Shown in pieces: positions 1-8,403 of a stretch of DNA of 64,000 nucleotides. Each line of letters begins with the position of its first letter. Within the stretch, counting starts at the first letter, position 1. Origin of the DNA: Pseudonocardia sp. 73-21. Lineage in GTDB: Bacteria; Actinomycetota; Actinomycetes; Mycobacteriales; Pseudonocardiaceae. The stretch covers positions 158,581 to 222,580 of the forward strand of contig NZ_MKVV01000083.1 in the NCBI RefSeq assembly GCF_001899645.1, given 5' to 3'. Position numbers and translations under genes: made by a program. The notes under the pieces are model-generated. The model had not been told where the DNA came from, searched no databases, and saw nothing but the letters and a program-made list of their open reading frames with translations.

Positions 1-84
1 TTCGACGCCGACACCGCCCGGCGCAAGCTCGTGGCCGCACAGGTGCCGTTCGTGGACCGGCTGGTGGAGGGGTGCGGCGGGTGA
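1..84 (+). CDS. C-terminal end of an unidentified protein (partial)
   Basis: Only the last 27 codons before a TGA stop lie in the window, and the start is off the left edge. The tail is charged and helical-looking and is too short to place in a family. It runs in the same direction as the sugar-biosynthesis operon that follows, and a hairpin lies just after its stop, so it may belong to the same surface-polysaccharide locus but ends its own transcript. The function is unknown. Confidence 0.4.
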   Translation, partial: FDADTARRKLVAAQVPFVDRLVEGCGG

Positions 85-97
85 CGGAGCGGCGCGG

Positions 98-125
98 GCG
101 GCGACCCCCACTGAGGTGTCGCCGC
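98..125 (+). terminator. Hairpin after the partial upstream gene
   Basis: GCGGCGAC at 98-105 pairs perfectly with GTCGCCGC at 118-125 around a 12-nt loop, 13 nt after the stop of the upstream gene. There is no U-tract, which is usual for high-GC actinobacterial terminators. It could also act as a leader hairpin for the operon that follows. Confidence 0.4.
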
Positions 126-150
126 GCCGGGATGACATCGTCAACGAGGA

Positions 151-167
151 CTCTGCGTGGTGCAGAG
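151..167. promoter_or_regulatory. Palindrome before the sugar operon
   Basis: CTCTGC at 151-156 and GCAGAG at 162-167 form a perfect 6-bp inverted repeat with a 5-bp spacer, 11 bp upstream of the AGGAGG ribosome-binding site (178-183). This geometry fits a repressor operator or a small 5'-leader hairpin. No regulator can be named from the sequence. Confidence 0.3.
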
Positions 168-190
168 AGTGATCAGCAGGAGGTCTGCAC

Positions 191-1189
191 GTGAGCGTTG
201 CCCAGCCCATCTCCGGCCAGAGGATCCTGGTCACCGGCGGGGCCGGCACGATCGGCTCGCACGTCGTCGACCAGGCGCTGGAGGCCGGGGCCACCGAGGT
301 CGTGGTCCTCGACAACTTCGCCCGCGGTCGCATGGAGAACCTCGCCACCGCGCAGGAGATCGGCGGCGACCGGCTCACCGTCGTCACCGGCGACATCAAC
401 GACCCGAAGCTCGTCAACGAGCTCACCGACGGCATCGACGTGGTCTTCCACCTCGCGGCGCTGCGCATCACCCAGTGCGCCGAGCAGCCCCGGCTCGCGC
501 TGGAGTCCCTGGTGGACGGCACCTTCACCATCATCGAGGCGGCCGTCGCGCACGGCGTCAAGAAGGTCGTCGCGTCGTCGTCGGCGTCGGTCTACGGCCT
601 CGCCGAGACCTTCCCCACCACCGAGCGCCACCACCCGTACAACAACGACACCTTCTACGGCGCCGCCAAGGCGTTCAACGAGGGCATGCTGCGCAGCTTC
701 CACGCCATGAACGGCCTCGACTACGTGGCCATGCGCTACTTCAACGTCTACGGCCCCCGCATGGACGTGCACGGTCTCTACACCGAGGTGCTCATCCGCT
801 GGATGGAGCGCATCGCCCGCGGCGAGGCCCCGCTGATCTTCGGCGACGGCCTGCAGACCATGGACTTCGTGCACGTGCAGGACATCGCGCGCGCCAACAT
901 CCTCGCCGCGAAGGCCGACGTCACCGACGAGGTCTACAACATCGCCACGGCCACCGAGACCAGCCTGCTGGACCTCGCGAACGCGCTGCTGGCGGCCATG
1001 GACTCCGATCTGAAGCCGGACCACGGCCCGGAGCGCGCCGTCAACGGCGTCACCCGCCGCCTGGCCGACATCTCCCGCGCGCAGGCCGACCTGGGCTGGA
1101 CGCCGGAGATCACCCTCGACGCCGGCCTGCGCGGCCTCGTCGAGTGGTGGAAGGCCGACACCGCCGCCACCGCAGGGGCTTCCGCATGA
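191..1189 (+). CDS. NAD-dependent epimerase/dehydratase (extended SDR)
   Basis: A 332-residue extended short-chain dehydrogenase/reductase that probably acts on an NDP-sugar in the cytoplasm. The NAD-binding GGAGTIG motif lies near residue 15, an SSSASVYG stretch supplies the catalytic serine region, and YGAAK holds the Tyr-Lys pair. The length and the C-terminal LGWTPEITLDAGL segment are typical of GalE/WbpP-like enzymes. The GTG at 191 follows AGGAGG at good spacing, which fixes the start. The stop overlaps the next gene's ATG (ATGA). Two aminotransferases and an acetyltransferase follow, pointing to amino-sugar synthesis for a glycan. Whether it is a 4-epimerase or a dehydratase cannot be read from the sequence. 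Confidence 0.85.
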   Translation: MSVAQPISGQRILVTGGAGTIGSHVVDQALEAGATEVVVLDNFARGRMENLATAQEIGGDRLTVVTGDINDPKLVNELTDGIDVVFHLAALRITQCAEQPRLALESLVDGTFTIIEAAVAHGVKKVVASSSASVYGLAETFPTTERHHPYNNDTFYGAAKAFNEGMLRSFHAMNGLDYVAMRYFNVYGPRMDVHGLYTEVLIRWMERIARGEAPLIFGDGLQTMDFVHVQDIARANILAAKADVTDEVYNIATATETSLLDLANALLAAMDSDLKPDHGPERAVNGVTRRLADISRAQADLGWTPEITLDAGLRGLVEWWKADTAATAGASA

Positions 1190-2319
1190 TCCCCGTCATG
1201 AAGCCGACCCTCGGCGAGGAGGAGGCCCAGGCCGTCGCCGAGGCCGTCCGCTCCGGCTGGGTGGCGCAGGGCCCGCGGGTCGCGGAGTTCGAGAAGGCGT
1301 TCGCCGCGTCCGTCGGTGCCGACCACGGCGTCGCCACGTCCAACTGCACCACGGCGCTGCACCTGTGCCTCTACGTGCTGGGCGTGGGCCCGGGCGACGA
1401 GGTGATCGTGCCGTCGTTCTCGTTCATCGCCACGGCCAACGCCGTGCGCTACTGCGGCGCCACCCCGGTGTTCGCCGACGTGAGCGCCGAGACCGGCAAC
1501 CTCACGCCGGAGACCGTCGCGGCCGTGCGCACCGACGCCACCAAGGCCGTGCTGGTCGTCCACCAGGGCGGCGTGCCCGCCGACATCCCGGCGCTCAAGG
1601 CCTCGCTGGGCGGGCTGCCGCTGGTCGAGGACGCGGCCTGCGCCGCCGGCTCCACGCTGAACGGGGCCCCGACGGGGCGGGGCGCGCTCATGGCCGCCTG
1701 GTCGTTCCACCCGCGCAAGCTGCTCACCACCGGTGAGGGCGGGATGATCACGACGGACGACGAGGAGCTCGCCGCCCGCATGCGCCGCCTGCGCGAGCAC
1801 GGCATGAGCGTCTCGGCCGCCGACCGGCACGCCGCCGCCGGGAAGGCCATCGTCGAGTCCTACGGCGAGACCGCCTTCAACTACCGCATGACCGACATCC
1901 AGGCCGCGATGGGCCTCGTGCAGCTGCGGAAGCTGCCGGGCATCGTCGCGCGGCGCCGGGAGATCGCGGCCCGCTACCGGGAGCTGCTCGCCCCCATGGG
2001 CCTGCGCACCGTCCGGGACCCCGAGGGCGCCACGTCGAACTTCCAGTCGTTCTGGGTGGAGCTGCCCGACGCGGCCCCGCCCGTGGGCGACGTGCTCGCG
2101 GCCCTGGCCGAGGCCGGGGTGTCGGCGCGGCGCGGCATCATGGCCGCCCACACCGAGCCGGCGTACGCGGGGCACCCGCACGCGCCGCTGCCCGTCACCG
2201 AGCACCTCACCACCCGCACGCTGATCCTGCCCGTGCACCACGAGCTCACCGAGGCCGAGCAGGACACGGTCGTGGCGGCGCTGGCCGCGGCGATCGGCCT
2301 GCAGACCGCCGTCCACTGA
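1186..2319 (+). CDS. DegT/DnrJ/EryC1/StrS aminotransferase (first copy)
   Basis: A 377-residue PLP-dependent sugar aminotransferase. The PLP lysine is about K178 in the SFHPRKLLTTGEGG motif, and the N-terminal IPVMKPTLGEEE start and the NYRMTDIQAAMG segment are family hallmarks. Enzymes of this group move an amino group from glutamate to a keto-sugar nucleotide. The ATG at 1186 overlaps the epimerase stop by four bases, so the two are translationally coupled. SFHPRK followed by TTGEGG resembles the 4-aminotransferase branch (perosamine or bacillosamine type), whereas the second copy looks like the 3-aminotransferase branch. This substrate split is inference. Confidence 0.87.
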   Translation: MIPVMKPTLGEEEAQAVAEAVRSGWVAQGPRVAEFEKAFAASVGADHGVATSNCTTALHLCLYVLGVGPGDEVIVPSFSFIATANAVRYCGATPVFADVSAETGNLTPETVAAVRTDATKAVLVVHQGGVPADIPALKASLGGLPLVEDAACAAGSTLNGAPTGRGALMAAWSFHPRKLLTTGEGGMITTDDEELAARMRRLREHGMSVSAADRHAAAGKAIVESYGETAFNYRMTDIQAAMGLVQLRKLPGIVARRREIAARYRELLAPMGLRTVRDPEGATSNFQSFWVELPDAAPPVGDVLAALAEAGVSARRGIMAAHTEPAYAGHPHAPLPVTEHLTTRTLILPVHHELTEAEQDTVVAALAAAIGLQTAVH

Positions 2320-2330
2320 GGAGTAGTTAC

Positions 2331-3461
2331 TTGAGCAGCCCCGCCCCGTCGACCGACATTGCGGCCGTTCCGTTCCTCGACCTGGCCAGCCCGCACGCCG
2401 AGATCGCCGACGAGGTGAACGCGGGCTGGGCCGAGGTCCTCGCCCGCACCGCGTTCGTCGGCGGCCCGCAGATCAAGGCCTTCGAGGCCGAGTACGCGGC
2501 CTGGTCGGGCGTCGGCCACGTCGTCGGCCTCGGCAACGGCACGGACGCCATCGAGCTGGCGCTGCGCGCGCTGGGCGTCGTGCCCGGCGACGAGGTGATC
2601 CTGCCGGCCAACACGTTCATCGCCACCGCGGAGGCCGTCGCGCGCTCGGGCGCCACGCCGGTGCTCGTCGACGCCGACCTCGACACGGCGCTGATCGACG
2701 TGGAGGCGGCCGCCGCCGCGGTCACCGACCGCACCAAGGCCGTCATCCCGGTGCACCTCTACGGCCAGACCGCCGCGGTCGAGAAGCTCCGGGCCCTGCT
2801 GCCCGAGGGCGTCGCGATCCTGGAGGACGCCGCCCAGAGCCAGGGCGCCAAGCGCAACGGCGTGTCCGCGGGCAAGCTCGGCGACATCGCCGGCACCAGC
2901 TTCTACCCGGGCAAGAACCTCGGCGCCTACGGCGACGCGGGTGCGGTGCTCACCGACCGCGACGACCTCGCCGCCGCCGTCGGGCTGCTGCGCGACCACG
3001 GTTCGCCGCGCAAGTACGAGCACGCGGTGCTGGGCTTCAACAGCCGCCTCGACACGATCCAGGCCGTGGTGCTCTCGGCCAAGCTCAAGCGGCTCGACGG
3101 CTGGAACGCCAACCGCCGCGCCGCGGCCGACCGCTACGCCGCACTGCTGGCCGGCGTCGACGGTGTCGTGGCGCCGACCGTGCTGGAGGGCAACGAGCCG
3201 GTCTGGCACCTCTACGTCGTGCGCGTCCGGGAGCGCGACCGCGTGCTCAAGGAACTGCAGACCAACAGGGTCGGCGCGAGCATCCACTACCCCACGCCCG
3301 TGCACCGCACCGAGGCGTTCGCCAACCTCGGCCAGGGCGAGGGCACGTTCCCGGTCTCCGAGCAGCTCGGCGCGGAGATCATCTCGCTGCCGATGTTCCC
3401 GAGCATCACTCCCGAGCAGCAGGAGCGCGTGGTGTCGGTGCTGGCGGACGCCGTCAAGTGA
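2331..3461 (+). CDS. DegT/DnrJ/EryC1/StrS aminotransferase (second copy)
   Basis: A 376-residue PLP aminotransferase starting at TTG 2331 behind GAGGAG. The PLP lysine is about K195 in FYPGKNLGAYGDAGA, a pattern typical of WbpE, FdtB and QdtB enzymes that aminate C3 of a keto-sugar nucleotide. It differs clearly from the upstream DegT copy, so this is not a recent duplication. The GTG of the following acetyltransferase overlaps its stop. A C3-aminotransferase followed by a WbpD-type N-acetyltransferase is the known order for 2,3-diamino-uronic acid or 3-acetamido-sugar routes. A WbpB/WlbA-type oxidase would also be needed for the uronic acid and is not seen here. Confidence 0.87.
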   Translation: MSSPAPSTDIAAVPFLDLASPHAEIADEVNAGWAEVLARTAFVGGPQIKAFEAEYAAWSGVGHVVGLGNGTDAIELALRALGVVPGDEVILPANTFIATAEAVARSGATPVLVDADLDTALIDVEAAAAAVTDRTKAVIPVHLYGQTAAVEKLRALLPEGVAILEDAAQSQGAKRNGVSAGKLGDIAGTSFYPGKNLGAYGDAGAVLTDRDDLAAAVGLLRDHGSPRKYEHAVLGFNSRLDTIQAVVLSAKLKRLDGWNANRRAAADRYAALLAGVDGVVAPTVLEGNEPVWHLYVVRVRERDRVLKELQTNRVGASIHYPTPVHRTEAFANLGQGEGTFPVSEQLGAEIISLPMFPSITPEQQERVVSVLADAVK

Positions 3462-4033
3462 CCGGTACCGACACGGGGGTGCGGGTCCACCCCCAGGGCC
3501 TCTGCGAGAGCGACGACGTCGGCCCCGGCACGCGCGTGTGGGCGTTCGCGCACGTACTGCCGGGCGCCCGCATCGGCCGCGACTGCAACATCTGCGACTG
3601 CGCCTTCGTCGAGACCGGCGCGGTGCTGGGCGACAACGTGACCGTCAAGAACGGCACGCTGGTGTTCACCGGCGTCACCTGCGAGGACGACGTGTTCCTC
3701 GGCCCCAACGTGCTGTTCACCAATGACCTGCGCCCCCGCTCGGCGATCAAGCGCGGGCCGGAGGTGCTGCTGTCCACCACGGTGCGCCGCGGCGCCACCC
3801 TCGGTGCGGGCACGGTGGTGGTGTGCGGCACGGAGATCGGCGAGTACGCGTTCGCCGCCGCCGGCGCGGTGGTCACGAAGGACGTCCCGGCGCACGCGTT
3901 CGTGGCCGGCAACCCGGCGAGGGCCAAGGGCTGGGTCTGCGTGTGCGGCGAGCGCCTTCCCGATGACCTGACGTGCACGGAGTGCGGCACGAAGCACGAG
4001 GCGGCGGGCACGGGCCTGCGCTCCGTCTCCTGA
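3458..4033 (+). CDS. WbpD/WlbB-like sugar N-acetyltransferase
   Basis: A 191-residue left-handed beta-helix acyltransferase with hexapeptide repeats from about residue 20 to 145, ending in the usual AGNPAR turn near 150. The C-terminus carries two Cys pairs (CVCG and CTECG, about residues 157-180) that look like a small zinc ribbon, as in WbpD/WlbB relatives. The expected reaction is acetyl-CoA-dependent acetylation of the amino group put on by the preceding transaminase. The GTG start overlaps the upstream stop, so it is the last gene of this operon. The next gene is on the other strand only 7 bp away. Confidence 0.82.
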   Translation: MTGTDTGVRVHPQGLCESDDVGPGTRVWAFAHVLPGARIGRDCNICDCAFVETGAVLGDNVTVKNGTLVFTGVTCEDDVFLGPNVLFTNDLRPRSAIKRGPEVLLSTTVRRGATLGAGTVVVCGTEIGEYAFAAAGAVVTKDVPAHAFVAGNPARAKGWVCVCGERLPDDLTCTECGTKHEAAGTGLRSVS

Positions 4034-4040
4034 TCCGGGT

Positions 4041-4823
4041 TCAGAGCGCGCGTTCGAGCTGGGCCGCCACGGAGCGGTAGCGGCTCACCGGCACCAGGTG
4101 CACGCCGGCGAACGCGCCGGTGTCGCGCAGCGCGAGCACCAGGTCGCAGGCGGCGTGGACGCCGGCCTCCGGATCGGCGGTCACCTGCTCGACCAGGGCA
4201 TCGGGGATGGCGATGTCCGGGATGCTCGCCCGCAGCCGACGCGCCATGCCCGCGCTGGCGAGGACCATGACGCCCGCGTGGACGGGCAGGTCGGTCGGGT
4301 TCTGCTCGCGCCAGCGCAGGAACGCCTCCACCGAGTAGCCCACCTGCAGGAACACGAAGTCGGCGGCCTGCTTCCAGGCGGCCATCGGGCGGCGGTGGCC
4401 GGCGGTGACCCCGAGCCGGAACGGCGCGGTGCCCTCGAAGGTCGGCTGGTCGGTGGCCCGCCGGGCCTCGTCGATCATCGTGCGGACCGTCAGCTCGCTC
4501 GTGCGGTCCCCCGCGGTCGGTTTGTCGCCGTGCACGAACAGGAAGCTCTCGACGCCGTAGGCCGCCGCCGTGAGCAGGTCCCGCCGGAACCCGAGCAGGT
4601 TGCGGTCGCGCGAGTTCACGCACGCGATGCTGCGACCGCCCATCGCCCGCACCTCGTTGGCCACGGCGATGCTGGACACCGTGGCCCGGCCGATGTGGTT
4701 GTCGGGGATCAGGAACGCGTCCGCGACCGGGGTCAGCACACCGATCTGATGGCGCGCATGGGTGAGGCCCGGCCGCGTCGGCGGCTCGATCTCGCAGACG
4801 ACCCGGAACCGGTCAGCGCACAT
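4041..4823 (-). CDS. Methylenetetrahydrofolate reductase-like protein
   Basis: A 260-residue TIM-barrel protein of the MTHFR family. The FRVVCEIEPP start, the mid-protein SRDRNLLGFRRDL stretch (family pattern DRNR) and the FVHGDKP segment match the FAD/folate-binding barrel of MetF-type enzymes. It is shorter than MetF (about 290-300 residues) and belongs to a divergent actinobacterial branch, so 5,10-methylene-THF reduction is likely but unproven. It stands alone on the minus strand between an esterase and the sugar operon. Later genes (metK, fhs, MetE-like) also concern one-carbon metabolism but are about 28 kb away. Confidence 0.7.
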   Translation of the reverse strand: MCADRFRVVCEIEPPTRPGLTHARHQIGVLTPVADAFLIPDNHIGRATVSSIAVANEVRAMGGRSIACVNSRDRNLLGFRRDLLTAAAYGVESFLFVHGDKPTAGDRTSELTVRTMIDEARRATDQPTFEGTAPFRLGVTAGHRRPMAAWKQAADFVFLQVGYSVEAFLRWREQNPTDLPVHAGVMVLASAGMARRLRASIPDIAIPDALVEQVTADPEAGVHAACDLVLALRDTGAFAGVHLVPVSRYRSVAAQLERAL

Positions 4824-4854
4824 GGCTCGGACCCTACGTTCTCGCGCCGCGGGT

Positions 4855-5763
4855 TCAGCCCAGCAGCGCGTCGAACGCTCCGAGCACCTCGGCGGCCACC
4901 GCGTCGGCCGCGTCCACGGCCCCGAGGAACGCGGCGTAGCCGTGGATCAGGCCCGGTCCGGGCACGTGCCGTACCGTGACGCCCGCCGCGGCGAGACGCG
5001 CGGCGTAGGCGTCACCCTCGTCGCGGAGCGGGTCGAACTCGGCGGTGGCCACCACCGCGGAGGCGACCCCGGTGACGTCGGCGGTCGCCAGCGCCACCTC
5101 CGGATCGGTCGTGCCGCCCGGGATGTACTGCGCGTAGAACCAGTCCATGTCCTCGGCGGTCAGGAAGTAGCCCTCCCCGTTCTCCCGGATCGACGCCGAA
5201 CCCATCGTGGGGTCGGTGCACGGGTACCAGAGCAAGTGCGCGACGAGGGGGAGACCGGCGTCGCGGGCCCGCAGCGCCGCCCCGGCGGCGAGGCCGGCCC
5301 CCGCGCTGTCCCCGGCCACGCCGAGCGCCCGGCCGGTGAACTCCGATGCGGTCCAGGCCAGCACGGCGGTGGCGTCGTCCAGGGGCGCCGGGTGAGGGTG
5401 CTCGGGGGCGAGCCGGTAGTCCGCCGCGACGACGACGGCACCCACGGCGTTGGCGACCCGGCGGCAGACGGGGTCGTGCGTGTCGAGGTCGCCCAGCACC
5501 CACCCCCCGCCGTGCAGGTAGGTGACGGCGCGCCCGCGGTCGTCCTGCGGGGTGTAGACCCGGACCGGGATCGGGCCACCGGGCCCGTCGACCGTCCGGT
5601 CCTCCACCCCGGCCACCGGTTCGGGCACGAACCCGGGCCCGCGCCGCGCGAGCGCCAGGGCCCGGTAGTGGTCGCGGCTCTCCTGTGCGGACCCGCGGAT
5701 GAGCGGGAGCGCGTCGGCCGCCGTCAGGGTGTCGAGCACGGTGCGGAACTGGGGATCGAGCAC
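4855..5763 (-). CDS. Alpha/beta hydrolase, HSL-type esterase
   Basis: A 302-residue cytoplasmic esterase of the hormone-sensitive-lipase (family IV) group. The oxyanion-hole HGGGW motif, the nucleophile motif GDSAGAG, an acid in EFDPLRDEG and the histidine in GLIHGY make up the complete catalytic set. I chose the GTG at 5763, which gives VLDPQF at the N-terminus as in relatives; an upstream in-frame start at 5799 would add 12 unlikely residues and run into a hairpin. It is a monocistronic minus-strand gene with a 31-bp gap to the MTHFR-like gene. The substrate is unknown, probably short-chain esters. Confidence 0.85.
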   Translation of the reverse strand: MLDPQFRTVLDTLTAADALPLIRGSAQESRDHYRALALARRGPGFVPEPVAGVEDRTVDGPGGPIPVRVYTPQDDRGRAVTYLHGGGWVLGDLDTHDPVCRRVANAVGAVVVAADYRLAPEHPHPAPLDDATAVLAWTASEFTGRALGVAGDSAGAGLAAGAALRARDAGLPLVAHLLWYPCTDPTMGSASIRENGEGYFLTAEDMDWFYAQYIPGGTTDPEVALATADVTGVASAVVATAEFDPLRDEGDAYAARLAAAGVTVRHVPGPGLIHGYAAFLGAVDAADAVAAEVLGAFDALLG

Positions 5764-5788
5764 CGCCCGGACTCTACGAGCATGTCGT

Positions 5789-5813
5789 GGTCCCCGCACC
5801 GCCTACGGGGACC
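5789..5813. promoter_or_regulatory. Perfect 8-bp inverted repeat upstream of the esterase
   Basis: GGTCCCCG (5789-5796) and CGGGGACC (5806-5813) are separated by 9 bp and lie 26 bp upstream of the esterase start. This could be an operator or a 5'-UTR hairpin. The rest of 5814-6018 shows no gene I can support. Confidence 0.3.
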
Positions 5814-6018
5814 GCCGGCTCAGCCGCGCGCACCCGCGCCACCGCCCGCCTGAGCGCGTCGGCCGCGGCCAGCATCAGGTTCGGGCCGACCTGGGGCTGG
5901 CGATGGAGCACGCGGCGCTACCCTTCTGGACGGCGCTGGCCGACGGTGACCCTGGACGCCCTGCGCGCCGCCCGCCGGCATGCGGAATGAACTGATCCGT
6001 CTCCGGCTTGGGAGCGAC

Positions 6019-6627
6019 ATGGCTGGCATCACGCGAGGTTTCACCGGACGCCGACAGGCCCGCGACCCCCGGCTGCCCCCGGGCCAGTACGACGCCCGCG
6101 ACGACTGGCCCGTGCTGCACGCCGAAGCCACGCCGAAGATCGTCACCGACCGCTGGACGTTCACCGTCGAGGGGCTCGTGGAGCGCGAGACCACCTGGAC
6201 GTGGAAGGAGATCCACGACCTCCCCCGCTCACGCTACGCCGGCGACATCCACTGCGTCACCACGTGGTCCAAGCTCGGCATGACCTTCGACGGCGTGTCG
6301 GTCGACGTCCTGCTCGACGCCGCCGGGGTGCTGCCCACGGCCACGCACGTCGTCGCGGTCGCGCACACCGGCTACACCACCAACCTGCCGCTGGCCGACG
6401 TCACCGGCGGGAAGGCGTGGGTGGTCTGGGACGCCGACGGGCAGCCGCTGACCACCGAGCACGGCGGGCCGGCGCGGATGATCGTGCCGCACCTGTACTT
6501 CTGGAAGAGCGCGAAGTGGGTGTCGGGCCTGCGGCTGCTCGACCACGACGAGCAGGGCTTCTGGGAACGCAACGGCTACCACGACCGCGGCGACCCCTGG
6601 ACCGAGCAGCGCTACCAGGGCGACTGA
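6019..6627 (+). CDS. Sulfite-oxidase-like molybdopterin oxidoreductase
   Basis: A 202-residue stand-alone molybdopterin-binding domain of the sulfite oxidase superfamily. The cysteine that should ligate molybdenum lies in GDIHCVTTWSK (about C78), and the EHGGPARMIVPHLYFWKSAKW segment contributes to cofactor binding as in MsrP/YuiH. It has no heme domain, dimerisation domain or obvious Tat signal, so it is probably cytosolic. The ATG at 6019 follows GGGAG and is preferred over the in-frame ATG 39 bp upstream. The next gene, a flavin reductase, starts directly after the stop, so the two likely form an electron-transfer pair. The substrate is unknown. Confidence 0.82.
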   Translation: MAGITRGFTGRRQARDPRLPPGQYDARDDWPVLHAEATPKIVTDRWTFTVEGLVERETTWTWKEIHDLPRSRYAGDIHCVTTWSKLGMTFDGVSVDVLLDAAGVLPTATHVVAVAHTGYTTNLPLADVTGGKAWVVWDADGQPLTTEHGGPARMIVPHLYFWKSAKWVSGLRLLDHDEQGFWERNGYHDRGDPWTEQRYQGD

Positions 6628-7347
6628 ATGACGACCCTGCCCACGAACCGGAAGACGCTGCGCTGGCAGCAGGCCACCGTGCTCTCGACACGTGACGAGA
6701 CGCCGCGTGCCCGCACGTTCCGCCTGGCCCTGCCCGCCGCGATGCCGCACGTCGCCGGGCAGTACTACGTCCTGCGGCTCACCGCGCCCGACGGCTACAC
6801 CGCCCAGCGCTCGTACTCGGTCGCGTCCGCCCCGGACACCAGCGGCCAGATCGATCTGACGGTGGAGAAGCTCGACGACGGCGAGGTCTCGGAGTTCCTG
6901 CACGACGTGGTGGTGCCGGGCGACGAGCTGGAGGTGCGCGGGCCGATCGGCGGCTTCTTCGCGTGGGCCGGCGACGCCCCGGTGCTGCTGGTGGGCGGCG
7001 GGTCCGGGGTGGTGCCGCTGATGGCGATGCTGCGCGCGGCCCGCCGCGACGGGCACCCTGAGCTCGTGCGGCTGCTCGTCTCCGCCCGCACCCCCGACGA
7101 CCTCTACTACGCCGACGAGCTGCCCGGTCCGGAGTCCACCGTGATCTGGACGCGCGCCGCGCCGCCCGGCACCGCGCGCCCGGTGGGTCGCATCACCGCC
7201 GCCGACGTGGCGCCGCTCGTGCGGGGCGGCGAGGACGTCTACGTGTGCGGCACCCCCGCGTTCGCCGACGCGGCCACCACCGCGCTGGTGGAGGCCGGGG
7301 TGCCCGTCGACCGAATCCGGGTGGAGCGGTTCGGCCCGTCCGGGTAG
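6628..7347 (+). CDS. FAD/NAD(P)-binding ferredoxin-reductase-type oxidoreductase
   Basis: A 239-residue ferredoxin-NADP reductase family protein. RSYSVASAP (about residue 58) binds FAD and GGGSGVVPLMAML (about 122) binds the pyridine nucleotide; VYVCGTPAF near the C-terminus is the usual nicotinamide-side motif. It has no plant-type ferredoxin domain, so electrons must leave by protein-protein contact. Its ATG abuts the stop of the molybdopterin enzyme with no gap, strongly suggesting that it supplies reducing power to that enzyme (inference). Confidence 0.85.
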   Translation: MTTLPTNRKTLRWQQATVLSTRDETPRARTFRLALPAAMPHVAGQYYVLRLTAPDGYTAQRSYSVASAPDTSGQIDLTVEKLDDGEVSEFLHDVVVPGDELEVRGPIGGFFAWAGDAPVLLVGGGSGVVPLMAMLRAARRDGHPELVRLLVSARTPDDLYYADELPGPESTVIWTRAAPPGTARPVGRITAADVAPLVRGGEDVYVCGTPAFADAATTALVEAGVPVDRIRVERFGPSG

Positions 7348-7357
7348 ACACCTGACC

Positions 7358-8116
7358 ATGATCCGCACCGCGCTCGTCACCGGCGTCAGCCGCCGCCGGG
7401 GCATCGGCTTCGCCATCGCCCGCCGGCTGCTCGACGACGGCCACCGGGTGTTCGCCCACTCCTGGAGCCCCTACGACGCCACGGAGCCGTGGGGCGCCGA
7501 TCCCGACGGGATCGACGGCGTGCTGGCCGAGCTGGGTTCCCGGGTCGGTCACCTCGCCGCCGATTTCGAGGACGCGTCCGCGCCGGCGCGGCTCGTGGCG
7601 GCCGCGGTGGAGCGGTTCGGCGCGCTGGACACGCTCGTCGTCAACCACGCCCGCAGCCAGTCCACCGGCATCGGCGACCTCACCGCCGACATGCTCGACC
7701 GCACCTGGGCCGTCAACGTGCGGGCGACGCTGCTGCTGGTGCAGGCCTTCGCGGCGCAGTTCACCGGCGAGACCGGGCGGGTGGTGCTGTTCACGTCCGG
7801 CCAGCACCGCGGGCCGATGCCGGACGAGATCCCCTACATCGCGACGAAGGGCGCGCTGCACCAGCTCACCGCGAGCCTCGCCGACGCGCTCGTCGACCGC
7901 GGGATCACGGTGAACTGCGTCAATCCCGGGCCGACCGACACGGGCTGGGCCTCCGCGGACCAGGACGCGTTCGTCGGCCGGCACATGCCCCGCGGCCGCT
8001 GGAACTCCCCCGCCGAGGCCGCGGCGGTGGTCGCGATGCTGCTCGGCCCGGACGCGGAGACGATCACCGGTCAGGTGGTGGACGCCGAGGGTGGATTCCG
8101 GCGCTGGACGCCCTGA
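7358..8116 (+). CDS. Short-chain dehydrogenase/reductase
   Basis: A 252-residue classical SDR. The cofactor loop reads TGVSRRRGIGFAIA, with an Arg-rich stretch suggesting NADP preference. Catalytic residues appear as the Ser in LFTSGQHRG and the YIATK Tyr-Lys pair, and the C-terminal VVDAEGGF is typical. It lies 10 bp after the flavin reductase, so it is probably the third gene of that operon. It resembles rifampicin-cluster-type or 3-oxoacyl-reductase-like SDRs, and the substrate cannot be assigned. Confidence 0.85.
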   Translation: MIRTALVTGVSRRRGIGFAIARRLLDDGHRVFAHSWSPYDATEPWGADPDGIDGVLAELGSRVGHLAADFEDASAPARLVAAAVERFGALDTLVVNHARSQSTGIGDLTADMLDRTWAVNVRATLLLVQAFAAQFTGETGRVVLFTSGQHRGPMPDEIPYIATKGALHQLTASLADALVDRGITVNCVNPGPTDTGWASADQDAFVGRHMPRGRWNSPAEAAAVVAMLLGPDAETITGQVVDAEGGFRRWTP

Positions 8117-8229
8117 CGCACCACGGACCGTCATCACGTCACGCGGTCGGGCGGGCACCCGGCAACACCTTCGGGTGAGATCCCCACCGCAGGCGCGACG
8201 CAGCGATGATCACCCGCCAAGCTGGGGCC

Positions 8230-8403
8230 ATGCAGCGGAAGCCCCTGGTCATCGCCCTCGTGCTCGCCGTCGCCGCGGGCGCCGTCCTCGTCGGCGGGGC
8301 GGCCGCCGAGACCCGCACCACCCGCACCACCCTCACGTCCTCGGCCTACAACCGCGGCTGGGAGGTCCCGTCCGCGGACGCGATCGCTGCCCTCGACCGC
8401 TAG
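8230..8403 (+). CDS. Small secreted or membrane-anchored protein
   Basis: A 57-residue protein starting at ATG 8230 after GGGG. A positively charged MQRK start is followed by a hydrophobic core (about residues 6-24) with an AAA/AET junction, resembling a signal peptide, and then a short polar tail rich in Thr and Arg. I do not recognise a family. Its TAG stop interlocks with the stop of the convergent downstream gene in a shared CTAG. Support rests on the signal-like N-terminus and conventional spacing only. Confidence 0.45.
   Translation: MQRKPLVIALVLAVAAGAVLVGGAAAETRTTRTTLTSSAYNRGWEVPSADAIAALDR

Noticed and set aside
5814..6018. Minus-strand C-terminal-like peptide LMLAAADALRRAVARVRAAEP
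   Set aside because: It has a stop, but no start and no homologue that I recognise; it is too short to support.
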